A stretch of 64,000 nucleotides of DNA from Hygrophila difformis (lineage: Eukaryota > Streptophyta > Magnoliopsida > Lamiales > Acanthaceae). Under the pieces are notes generated by a model. The model did no database searches. It was not told the DNA's origin and saw nothing but the letters and a program-made list of their open reading frames with translations. A program made the translations under genes and the position numbers. The DNA lies in contig JAOANR010000002.1 of assembly GCA_030278955.1 (NCBI GenBank), positions 9,661,982-9,725,981 of the forward strand, read 5' to 3'. Positions 47,000 to 58,200 of the stretch are shown one piece after another. The number at the start of each line of letters is the position of its first letter. Position 1 is the first letter of the stretch.

Positions 47000-47340
47000 T
47001 ACCGGACACGGCATACTGGGTTCTTCAAAAAGAAAAAACCCCTATTAAATAAAAGGATTAGGGTTGAATCAATTGACGAACCTTTCCTACCCGACGACAC
47101 CGCCGCCGAAGCCTCTGGCCGTTCGAGGGGAGGGCCGTACGGACGGCGCAACAACGCTGGTGAATGACGCGGGCTGTTCCAGAGGGGCTGCAGGGACGTC
47201 GCAACGACGCCGGTGAGCGACGCAGGCGCAACGGCGGGAGAGGGAGGTGGTGACGGCGCCGATGGACGCTTGAAGGCAGCGGTGGAGATATCTTGGAGAA
47301 GGGCGCAATTGAGATCGGAGCAGAGACAACTGAATAATGG
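47000..47340 (-). other. GC-rich gene-like segment, not recognised
   Basis: Overlapping minus-strand frames (117-155 codons) rich in Ser, Pro and Arg, without a recognised domain. Similar in character to 22080-22720. Confidence 0.3.
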
Positions 47341-47344
47341 AGAA

Positions 47345-47650
47345 TGACGCAATGGAGGCGGAGCGGAAAATGGAGAAGGCACCAAATGACGTCGCCACTG
47401 TTGCTAAGCAAAACAACTGTTCAAATATACGATCAACTGTTCCAAAATACTGTCTGGCATTTTCTCTATCTCTATCTCTATTATTAATGACGCAATGGAG
47501 GCGGAGCGGAAAATGGAGAAGGCACCCAACGACGTCGCCACTGTGGCTAAGCAAAACAACTGTTCAAATATACGATCTAACTGTTCCAAAATACTATGGC
47601 TAAGCAACAACTGTTCAAATATACGATCAACTGTTCCAAAATACTATCTG
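47345..47650. repeat. 143-bp tandem duplication plus partial third unit
   Basis: TGACGCAATGGAGGCGGAGC starts at 47345 and 47488. The end of the unit, AACTGTTCAAATATACGATC, occurs a third time near 47605. Confidence 0.88.
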
Positions 47651-50600
47651 ACATTTTCTCTCTCTCTATCTCTATTATACTAGCAAAAGGAGCTGTTCTA
47701 CGCACAACATATTTGATGTAAACAACTGTCCATGGCCAAAGAAGAAACAAGTGTAAAGGTATAAAAGTGACTGAATGATAAATGATTAATTTAAGAGATC
47801 AAAACAGTTAATTCCGTATTTTTTTTTTGTTTTCTTGTGTACAGGTATAATAGAAACTAACTATTGGTTTGTTTTATTTGCAAATAATATCAATTAATAG
47901 TGAGTATATTGTGACATCAATAATTATATGCTTTTACAAAATGTGGGGTATGTGCAACGATGGCCGGCTCACTGGTTCCAAAATTTGTAATAAAATGCCG
48001 GCCAACGCCTGCGAAGGCGTTTGGTTTGTCATGAAACTATAATATAGTTATATTGCAAAGTGTAATACGATACAACGCAAACTATACGTGAATAAAACAT
48101 TATTCTTTCACAAGTGATTTCTTAGACCAGGTAAATCAGTATAAACGTGTGAGTGAAAGGAAACAACCAGTAGGTAAACCAGCATAAACGTTTAAAGTAT
48201 TGGATTGTGTGTGTCTGTTCCATAATAATTAATTGATTCAATGATCAAAGAAAGCATAGTTTATAAAGTACTGGTCATAAATTGCTTTCTACAAACTTTA
48301 ACAAAAAAAGGAGGTGCAAGCATAACACCAAAATTAAGTTCAGCTCGACCACATCAATTTAGGCACAACAGAACAGGCACAAATACAGGAGAGCTAGGAA
48401 AAAATACGCATTAAAACAAGTGCACAGGAAAATACAGGGCTAATACTAAGCAGGAGCAAATTGTGGGCATGCTTTATTAGAATCTTAAACATGACAAGCT
48501 CTATTAGGCAAATGCTTGTATAGAAAACTTAGTTAGTATTCTCAACCATAATTGAAATCAATTCCTATGTAAACAAGAACGTCATATTTATTTTACTCTC
48601 TACCCACATAATTTTAACTAATACTAAGCAGGAGCAAATAATTTTATTTTTTTATTTTTGTTTTTTTTAAAAAAAGAGATTTTGTAGCTTAAGCATAAAC
48701 CAGAAATATGGGATCAATTCATATACTGGTGAGAGGATTAAGAGAATACCTTATCATTTAGACAAATTCATAGCATTAGAATGTTGTAGCCCTAACAAAT
48801 TAAATTGATATCCAACACACAGAGGCAAAATAAATGGAAACCATACTTCACATAAAAAACGGGCAATGCAAATTAAAATCCGTGAAAACCGTTTGATATA
48901 ATCCACAAACACAACAAAGAACAAATCTGCAAAATAAACATCTTTTATAGGGGGACAGGTCAGGAGCCATTAAAAAATGACAGGTCAAGCATGGGCAACT
49001 TCGAACAGAGGAACGCTAGCACTGGTGAGGCAATTACAGAACCAGGAACATGAATATCGCAGGGGATTCGATGTATGAAATCATGGAGAAGGTGGGATGT
49101 CGGGGAAATTGGCCTTGACCATATCTGCCTGGAACAGGAAATCGGTATGTTGAGGGCCGTGCATGCTGGAAATGATTGACAATTGAAACTTTTGACAATT
49201 TCGTCACACGAGTATTTTCTAAAATATCCCAAGTTGAATTTATTAAATGGAAAGAGTTATGATTCGTGGGAAGGGGTTTAAGGATATATTCCACTTTTTA
49301 TTACTCATGAAAGCAAACCTTGAGTTCAAGTGGCATTACGAACCTCCCCCGCATGAAATCTCTGACAATTTCATGCCTTGAAGATCCTTGCCATGAAACT
49401 TTTGACAAGTTCTCTCTTCATGAGTATTTTCTGAAAAATTGTAATCCTGGTTTTCAATTTTATTTAATGAAACCAATTTATGAAGGCGGAGTTGGGATTA
49501 GGGGTATAATTATAAGCTGTCACGTTTTTTATTACTCGTGTTAAGAAACTGTGGCCCGAAAGCGCACGGTGTCAAAAATTGCAGTAATTTATAGTAAGAC
49601 CGGATCGTTCACTGGAGGATGTGCGATAGAAGCAGGGCCCACGTCATTTACTAAGATTTTCCACTCGGTTACTCGATTCAAGTTGTGTTTGATCTATCAA
49701 CTACTTGACATAATTTAAACTAAGCTATGAAAGCGATTAAAATAAAGCAGATAAAATTATTCTAGAAAGCGAATTAAATTTAATCTAAGAAAGCAATAAA
49801 ATTAGTCTAAGAAAGCGATTAAGATTATTCTAAGAAAGCATGTTTAAAATGAGACAGAAAGGACAGGAAGAAAAGAATAAAGATTGGACAAGATTCAGAT
49901 GAAACACAATTAAACTTCCATTTTAATACACAGATCTTTGTTTGGGATAATCCGTTCAGTTAGCTAACTCTCATGCTCTCTATACCGTGTTCCCTTTGAC
50001 AGACAGGTACTTACAGTAAGAGTTCACATGCTCTTAAGAAAACAAACTCTAAGATACCACAAACTTATAACTCCTCTTGCAATGCCTTGCGAGAGTATGT
50101 CAGCCATCTGTGGTGGACAAGCAACACCCGACAAATGACTTATTGAAGTATCAAGTACTGCTATCATTCCCCCATGTCACGCCCAAAGATTCTAATTAAG
50201 CCCTGAACTATCCCTTAACCCTCAGTCCTAGTAGCAGTTACACAACTCTCAATACAACCGAGTGACCTCTAACGAAAGCATTTAAAAGAAAGCGATAAAG
50301 AAAGCATTTAAAATCCTATCACTCGGAGGTTTTTGAAAGTTTGACCCTGGTAGTAAAAGAAAGCCCCCAGTCAGGATGACCGGATGTGGATCAAGAATTC
50401 CCGGCTCTCGGTGAACCGCTCGCAGTGTTCACTTCCTTCCGGATGGTTATGAGATACAAACTAATGAAACGAACTAATGAATTAGTTCGTTCCGGATGCA
50501 CTCACTCATGACTCAAAAATAGACTTTGGCAGAAGAGGACAGCAGTTGAAAGAGTACTCAACCCTATCTCAGAAAATGACCAAGGCCCGAATGTTGTTCC

Positions 50601-51937
50601 TCTAGTATTATCTATTACACCTCATCTGAATCCAAGTGGACTCTGAGTCAGTGCAATATTTAATATAAGATTTCCAACATACAGCAATTTTGGAAAATAA
50701 TAAATCTTTGAAAATCATTCCCTAAACAGGTACTAGACTCTCAATAAGAACACAGACCCTTTCAGTCTAGGTGAGACCTAATCGCTGACTCTGCTTCTAA
50801 TTTCCCAAAATCAACCCCCAGTCGAATATGAATTAGTCGTAACAGTTGAATTTATCCCTTACTCAGATCCAGATTTTATAAAAGAATTTTTGTTGGAAAT
50901 TTATTGTGAGGCATCTGATTTAAATCAAGACTTCTATGTCCAAGGGAAGGATCCCAAAATAACATTGACCACAATATTTACATAATAATATCATGCATAA
51001 ATTTATAGGGAAGTATAGAATTAATTGAACCCAAAATATAAAGTGGGTTTAGACAGAAGTTGGAACACAAAGATGAAATAGCCGGAGATGAGAAGAATTT
51101 ATTTTGGCTAAAAAGATGGGAAAATGATTGGGTGAAATGCAAACATCTGCTGTCCAATTTCCCTCTCATTTGGATGGAATGATTTTTAGACAGAAAAGAA
51201 TTCCAAATGACGGTGACCACCGTCATTCAGCTCCCTTTTGTCTGTGAATGGAAGAAAAACCCACATATTTTCTTGCTGTAATAATTCTCAAATAATGTTG
51301 GTCGACATCATTTAATAATACTACAACTTGAATTCAGGTTTGAAATTAAGATAAAGAAAAGAAAACTGTATCCGGATAGGAGTCAGCTGAGCAGCTATTA
51401 TAATCCCGGATGGACGAACCGCCAAGGCTTCCACCGACCACTATCCGGACCATGCAAAATAACAACTAGTAATTAATATACAGACCACGAGCTAGTTTAT
51501 CCGTGTGGGAATACCCGCCAACATTAGTCTGTTATATCTCTTACTAGCTGTTTCACACAACACGGAATAAACAAAATAAATAAAAGAAAATATTTTGGGT
51601 CATCTTGTATGAGAGACATTGGTTTCTCATGCAAGGGTATGATAATTAATCCATAATTACTCTTCACGGTCTAAATAATCTCTCGTTCCATAATTAATTA
51701 ATCAATTACAGTCCGGATTATATACTTAGATCATCAGAGTTTAATTTTTGTAGAAGATTCTTTTAATGGAATTGAACAAAATCTTTATATCAAATTTATC
51801 ATGGGTTGAGATCATTGGATTTCAACCTCTAAATATTAATACAAAGGTTCAATTAATTAATGGGTTGAGATGGAGAATAAAATTTGGCAAAAAGGTGCCA
51901 AGCTTGTGGAGAAACAGGCCTGTCGAGAAACAGAGAT

Positions 51938-52375
51938 TGAGTCGCGGACCGTGGGTCCACGACATGAGGATCTCGACAGAGAGGTGGGAAATAAGAGAAT
52001 GAAATTTGGAAATTAGGGTTGTCGTGTCGCGGAATAATGAGTGTGTCGCGGACCATGGGTCCGCGACAGGGGTTCCGCGACACAAGGTGCGAAAATCCAA
52101 CAAAGGGCATAATTCCTGGTCACGGAACAAGAAGCATGTCGCGAACCGTGGGTCCGCGACAGGGGTTCCGCAACCAGAGCGCTCCCAGAATAAAATACAA
52201 GTATTTGGGTCCTTGGTCGCTAATCAAGGAGTTGTGTCACAGACCGTGGGTCCGCGACAGGTTTGGTTTGCGACCAAAGATTTTAAAAGATTTTTACAAC
52301 ACATGTTCTTGGACACTCGTATCGCTAAACTGTCATCCTGTCGTTGAACGTGGTTCCGCGACAGGAAGTGGCTAG
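51938..52375. repeat. GTCGCGG palindrome array in the LTR, cluster 1
   Basis: Several units of TGTCGCGGACC, 3 nt, GGTCCGCGACA (11-bp arms), followed by GGGGTTCCGCGAC. Confidence 0.85.
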
Positions 52376-52995
52376 CGACCTAGGTGTGTTCAAGACACAT
52401 GTCAGAAAAGTAAAGTGGAACAGGAGCATGCATTATGCGTGACCTCACCCATTTCAGGTTTAAAAACTACATTAAACTAAAAGTACCAAACAAAGTTAAA
52501 TCTAACTAGAACATGCGTTAAACATGAAGGAAAAATGAGACAATATTTAAAATAGGTTTAACACTAATCTGGGCTTGATCACTCATAACATGCAACATTA
52601 TCCAAGGAAAAACATCACCAACAGTGATGTAAAATAAAAATAAAGATCAAGTGACCAACAGAAAAGGAAATAATAAAAGATCCATGGGGTGTGAAACCCA
52701 TTTCATGATTTTTGGGACATATTTCAAGAATATTTTCCCATTTTATTAAGGAGTTTGTTAATATCCATCAGCCCGGATATCACAAAACCCTAAAACAAAG
52801 TTTGAAACTGAAAACAAGATGAAGAACTGGCTACCTAAGCTACATCTATGCAATAATTAAATAATACAGAAAAATTAAAGCTAAACTAAGCTAACCTAAA
52901 ACTACCTACAAACTAAGCTCTACACTTGTCTCCAAGAGCGATTTTTCTTGATTCTGTCCAACCTCCCTCTCCTTGAGCTCATGGGGATCACCTCA

Positions 52996-53004
52996 TATTT
53001 ATAG
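52996..53004 (-). promoter_or_regulatory. TATA box in the LTR
   Basis: CTATAAATA on minus, upstream of the LTR body; candidate core promoter. The equivalent in the 5' LTR lies outside the window. Confidence 0.45.
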
Positions 53005-53075
53005 AAGTGGAACCCTAGGCCCATGGGCTTGATCTGAGCCCCACTGTGTCTCAAGACATCACACACATCACAACT

Positions 53076-53275
53076 TTGTCGCGGGACAGGGCTGCATGTG
53101 GCAAGGCTTCTCGTCTGGGTCTTGTGTCTTTATCCATGTCCGTGTCGCTAATGCATGGACCGCGACCGGGATTCCTCGACTGGGGCGTGGCTTGGCCTCC
53201 AAGGTTTTGATGGCGCGGAACCTTGGTCGTGTCGCGGAACCATGGTCCTCGACCAGGGTTCCTCGACTGGATGCT
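53076..53275. repeat. GTCGCGG palindrome array, cluster 2
   Basis: Diverged copies such as GTGTCGCGGAACCATGGTCC and GGGTTCCTCGACTGG, just upstream of the TATA box. Confidence 0.75.
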
Positions 53276-53623
53276 CCCAGACTGGGCTGAATGGGCCAGA
53301 TGGGCCGAAATTGTTCTTTTTGTGGGCTTTTCTATCTTTTCCCATCTTTTTGTATTTTGTGGGCTTGTTTATTCTTTTGCCCATCTTTTTGTTTCCTTTT
53401 TCTTTTCTTTTCTTTTTCTCATGTTTTTGGATTTTTCTAACATAAATGTGTAATAAAATTACTCATTTATGCATTTTTCATACCAGCTCAATATTTTTAC
53501 AATTATGCATAAATTAGTCCAATTCAACTGCTTTCTTATTTAATATAAGACCGGAATGCGATCAAATGCCCATTTCAGACACGGAAATGGATTGAAAATA
53601 ATGGTCATTTCTAGCCATTATCA

Positions 53624-53637
53624 ACATCCTCACATTT
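53624..53637 (-). other. candidate polypurine tract
   Basis: AAATGTGAGGATGT on minus directly before the inferred LTR start TGATAATGG. It is part of an 18-nt word that also occurs at 59531-59548 and 61811-61828. Confidence 0.5.
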
Positions 53638-55267
53638 AATACTGATCGTCCCCGAGCAGTCAGAGTCAATGTTCCTAAGAACACGGACTCTACATATTCA
53701 ATTCATTTTCGTGGCTTCATAAATCACATTCTTTTTGGATTGGGATAAGATAATCAAAAACTACAAATATTAAGTTCCCTTGATTGCAGTGTTTAATGAA
53801 ATGATACTTGCTCACTACATCGGGCCTACAAATCAAACATTATTATCAACCCTTCATGAATATCATGTTTGAAAGATGCAGAGATAAAAAGTCAGAATTA
53901 AGGGATGACATGAACATGTTTAATGAAACAGAGCCTCACATATAAGAGAATCGGAAAATTCACTCACTCTCAATGGGGTTTAATCAGTGAACACTCATAA
54001 TCAATTTTAATTAAATTATCCCATATGCTTGCAATCAGACCAACTCGCCACCGGCTCATTTCTTCAAATCGAGATCATGAGGTCTTATTTAAGGTTATAA
54101 CGGGGCATACGGTTGTAACATTTGGTAGGAAAGGGAAATATTGGGTTAAGAAGTAGCAAGAATTAATTCTATCATAACATGGCATATTTTTATTTAAAAA
54201 TTTATGATCATCAATATTTTTCTCTTTCTTTTTCTTTACTATTGCATGACATTAGACTATGTCTAATTTGCTTTGTCATTTGCAATTTATTTGTGTTGAA
54301 TTTAACTCAACAATTTTCTTCCTCTCTCTTTTTTTTTTTTTGATCGGATTTTTGAATATCGATTAATGATTTTGATTATCATAAATTGTAAAATTGTAAT
54401 GCCTTGATAAAATTTATTCTTGCACATTTGGGTTTGAATATTTGGTCTTTTGTAGGCTAGGAAAAATATAGTGGGTTTCAAAGAAAAATTAGGCTTAAGG
54501 CTCAACTTGGTTAATCCTAAAGGGAAAATGTTTTTGGGTTTGGATTTCAAACGAAGGCCAAAATTTGGGTTTTCTAAGTGCCTCAATCATGTGCTCGATT
54601 TCGGGAGTATGGCATGGTCTTGAATCGGTCCCAATTGCAAGTTCTAGTTTCTTTTAATTAAAATGATTCACACATCAAAGAAGATAAATGAGTAAAAGTG
54701 ACTCATGGCTCAAATCTCACAAGGTTGGGTTGATTCATGTCATATGATATTCTCAAATTTAATCAAAGCTTAATTCTAACAATTTATTCAATCAAGATCT
54801 CTAACATGCAGATTCATTACCCAATAAGCTGATCGCATCATTAAATTTTTATAGCTCAAAACCTTAGGAATTCATATCATGCGTGTTGTTTAATTATATT
54901 ATCCCAATTTAAAAGTTGAAAATTTAATCATAAGCCTGAATTCAACATGTGAATTTAGAACAGGTTTATGCATATTTTTGCTGGTTAGTTAATTTAAAAC
55001 AGTAAAGAGGCACTGTTGACATACGGAGCATGTCAACAGCATATTTTTGGCCTGACAGTCACTTATTCATCTTGGACTGTCCGACATCTTTTCAGAAATA
55101 AAAGAACCAATAAAAAATAGAGATTGTTGTTGGGGCTGCAAAATCCCAATTTGAAAGCAGTAATTATATCAATTACAAGAGATTTCATTTGCAATCAAAT
55201 CTATCTGCATGAATGAATTTGAAATTCTCTTATATGATATTTACAATTAAGCTAAAAAATGATGGAG
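53638..55267. other. non-coding stretch between the ORF and the 3' LTR
   Basis: 1.6 kb, AT-rich, with no recognised domain in either strand. This is where an env-like or pol region would be expected if present. Confidence 0.6.
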
Positions 55268-58200
55268 TCAGGAATCGCCATCTTTCTTCTCATCCGATTT
55301 CTTGGAGGAGCCAGCTTCATCAGGGATCTTCTTGAGCAAGGTTTGCAGGATCTGATTTTGACTGAGGATCAGTGATTCCACCATCTTTCGATTCCTCTCT
55401 TCTTTTTCTAGCATCATCATTCTGAATTCTTCGTCTCTTTTTTCCTTCTCCAACTTCTCCTTCCGTTTTTCTTCCTTTTCTCTCCTACGCTCTTGGCGTT
55501 CTTCTTCAGCCCTCTTTCTCTGTTCCTCATGACTTGTCATAATGACATCTGTCATAGACTTCATTCCTTCGAGCATAGATTGACTCATCCTGCTCATCAT
55601 CTCAAATGCCTGGGAATCAGCCGGAAACTGAGATACATTCTGGCTTTGAGGTGTCTGCGGTTGAGTAGGAAACGGGGATGCCGGAGTAGGAAAAGGCATC
55701 TCTGTTTGCTCTTGCTGAGATCTCTCTTGCATTGCAGTGGAAGGTCCCGCATCAGTACGGGCTTGCTTTGTTCCCTTCTTTGCCCTTGGCGGTCTACTCC
55801 TCTTTTTTGGTGCTTGTCTTCCGGATACGAATGAGGATTGAGCATCTGAATCGCCTCCACCATACAGCTGGGGGAAAGAGTATCTAATTCGTTCTGTCAG
55901 AGGCAGCCTTGGCACGCTGATGGGAGGGTTTATCTTCACGATGTCGTCCCCCGCAAATGCGCTCAAGTCGACGTTCTGGGCAATACAGATTCTTCTTATT
56001 AAGTTCGGGTAGCACAAGGCCTGCCTGTCCTCCAACCGTGCTATCATGACATCAAACACATGCCTTCCTACGTTCAACTTCGCTCCACTCCACATTCTTG
56101 CGAATCCCATCAGAACACTCCCAGACGTGTTGTGTGGGTGAGAGTTGGGCCTAATCTTTGACATGTAGAATTCGTAGGTCGGCATGAAATGCATTCGTAA
56201 GAAGTTGGTATCAAAAGTGTGCCCTGGGGCGGTGATCCTTGTCATGCTATTTGCCACAGTTGCATACTTTGCATACTCCTTCGTCTTGGCCCTCTTTATC
56301 ATGATTTCTTCAGGGGGAAACTCACTCATGATGTCCGGGGTTCCAAAAAATTGATTCAACCATTCTGGTGAGATGTCTATTACATGGCCCCGGACCCAAG
56401 TTGTTTTGTCGGCGGCATTGATATTGCAAAAGAATTCTCTTGTCAACTCAACAAAGCCATCTTCGTCATGATGCAGCATAAAATTTCCCCACTCTTGATT
56501 TCTGTAAAAGGTCTCGACAGTGGGATGAAGCAAGGCATCCTGTCTGAACCCTTTATCAGGCACTATCATTTTCTGCAACTTTGCATACAGTTCTGCTCTT
56601 TCCTTGCTCCCATTGAACTTAATTTGCACTTCTTCTTCACTTAGCTGCTTCTCTTTCTCATACTGTTTCGATCCCATCCTTTGCCTCACAGAGTTCTCAG
56701 ACCAAAACTCTACTGGCCGAATAGATCCGACTGATTCGTCTTCGCTCGAGTGCCAGTCTGTTTGGTCATCACCCTCATGCGGTTGCTCATTCATCGGTAC
56801 AGCTTCATGTGCCCTCTGACTTGATTCTCCATAAGCTGTCTCTTCTCCAAGCTCCTCCTCATCTTCCCTAATTCGTGCGGCTTGCCCGACAGGACGTTGG
56901 AAAATGGGCGCCATCTGCTCCATAAATTCATTCTCTTCCTGCATGGCCTCCTCTCTATCGTCAGCCATATTCTGTGGTTCATCCGCTTTAGCCTGTGGCT
57001 CTACAGCTCCTTGTTGCTCAACGGCTTTTTCCTTTAACAAATCCGCCAATGTGACTGGGTTCGTGGGAGTTTCAGCAGTTCTAATCACAGCTTCGATTCT
57101 GGCAGTGCCCACAAGTGGATCAACGATTCGGGATGCCTCTGTCTGATAACGAATCTGCTCAGGTGCCTCTCCTCGATCGATCCTTGTTTCAATCTGCTCA
57201 TTCAATCTGTTCCTTATGTCTCCCAAAATGGTTTCCCTATCGTGACCAGTGGGGCCAGTCCATGCAGGAGGTTGTTCTTCTTTGATTTTCAGTCCGGTTC
57301 CCTCTTTTCCGCCTGTAATCATTAAATCATCATCGCCTTCCCCTCCAGCTTCCCCAGTTCCTTCAGACTTTCTGGCTTCTAAATCAGCTTGAAGTTTTTC
57401 AGCAACTTCTCTGTCATGTGCTTCTTTCTTTTTCTTTTCTTCTTCAGCCCTGGTCTGCTGAATATTCTTTCTCATCTGCTCCTCCTCCGCAGCTTTCCTT
57501 ACTCTTTCAGCTCGTTCCTGCTCACTTAACTTATCCACTCTTGAACCACCTGTTCCTTGATCAAGCAGACCAGCTAATGCAAGTTCATCATTTTGCATTT
57601 TCCGGGCCAGTTCAGCATCTTGAGCAATCAGTTCTTTTCTTTTAGGCGGTGGAGGTGGCATTGGTCTCTTGCCTTTGTCCTTGAGATCCGCAGGTGCTGC
57701 CACTTTCCTAACAGTTGGTTCAGGTTCTTTGATTTCCACTTTCTTTTCCGGAGCTCTTGCTGTTTTATCTTTTTCAGCAGATTTTATCAATCTTCTTCTC
57801 ATTCCAGGTTGAGGTGCGGGCTGACCTCCAGATGCAACAGCAGTATTAGATGTTTGCTCGGGCGGGATGGGTGGTTTAATGGCGGCAGGTGCTGCAGCAG
57901 GTGTTGGCATTTCAGACTGAGTTGGCTGCACTGGAGTCTGAACTGTTTCTTGTTGTACCACCGGCTCGGTGGTAGCAGCTTTCTGCACTTCAGTTTGCCC
58001 TCTTGGCGGTAAAGCTGAAACTTGTACTGCTGGCTGGGTAGGCTGTGGGTTGGCCTCAGGAGGAGTGGAGAAGTAGGCATCGATCTCAGCGTCTGGATCT
58101 TCCTGATTTTCCTGTTGCGTTTCTTCCTGAGCTTCTTGAGTCCCGAACAACCTGTGTGCAAATCTTAGATAACCGTGCACAAATGTCTGACTTGTGATCC

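Larger units (their letters stand above)
43664..49183. other. unique, rearranged DNA with small gene-like scraps
   Basis: No complete gene recognised. Holds the entries at 45923, 46159, 46311, 46711, 47000 and 47345, plus AT-rich spacer. An open stretch on minus at 45010-45200 (SPDISARFDVFIPNASTV) looks exon-like but was not identified. Confidence 0.5.
49184..53623 (-). repeat. 3' LTR (inner boundary inferred)
   Basis: Directly supported to 51202 by the second copy. The inner end is placed at 53623 because minus then reads TGATAATGG, with a short inverted repeat (ATAATGG...CCATTAT), straight after a purine-rich AAATGTGAGGATGT. A TATA box at 52996-53004 inside it is consistent with an LTR promoter. 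A rival boundary near 52963 (after AAGGAGAGGGAGGT) cannot be excluded. Confidence 0.6.

Noticed and set aside
47676..47690. Helitron end at TATACTAGC
   Set aside because: CTAG is present but no hairpin lies within about 15 nt on either strand.
47995..48030. AACGCC-TGCGA-AGGCGTT hairpin as a Helitron terminus
   Set aside because: No CTRR-T follows at the right distance on either strand.
57593..58012. 139-codon plus-strand frame
   Set aside because: Shadow of the long minus-strand ORF in its Pro/Gln-rich region.
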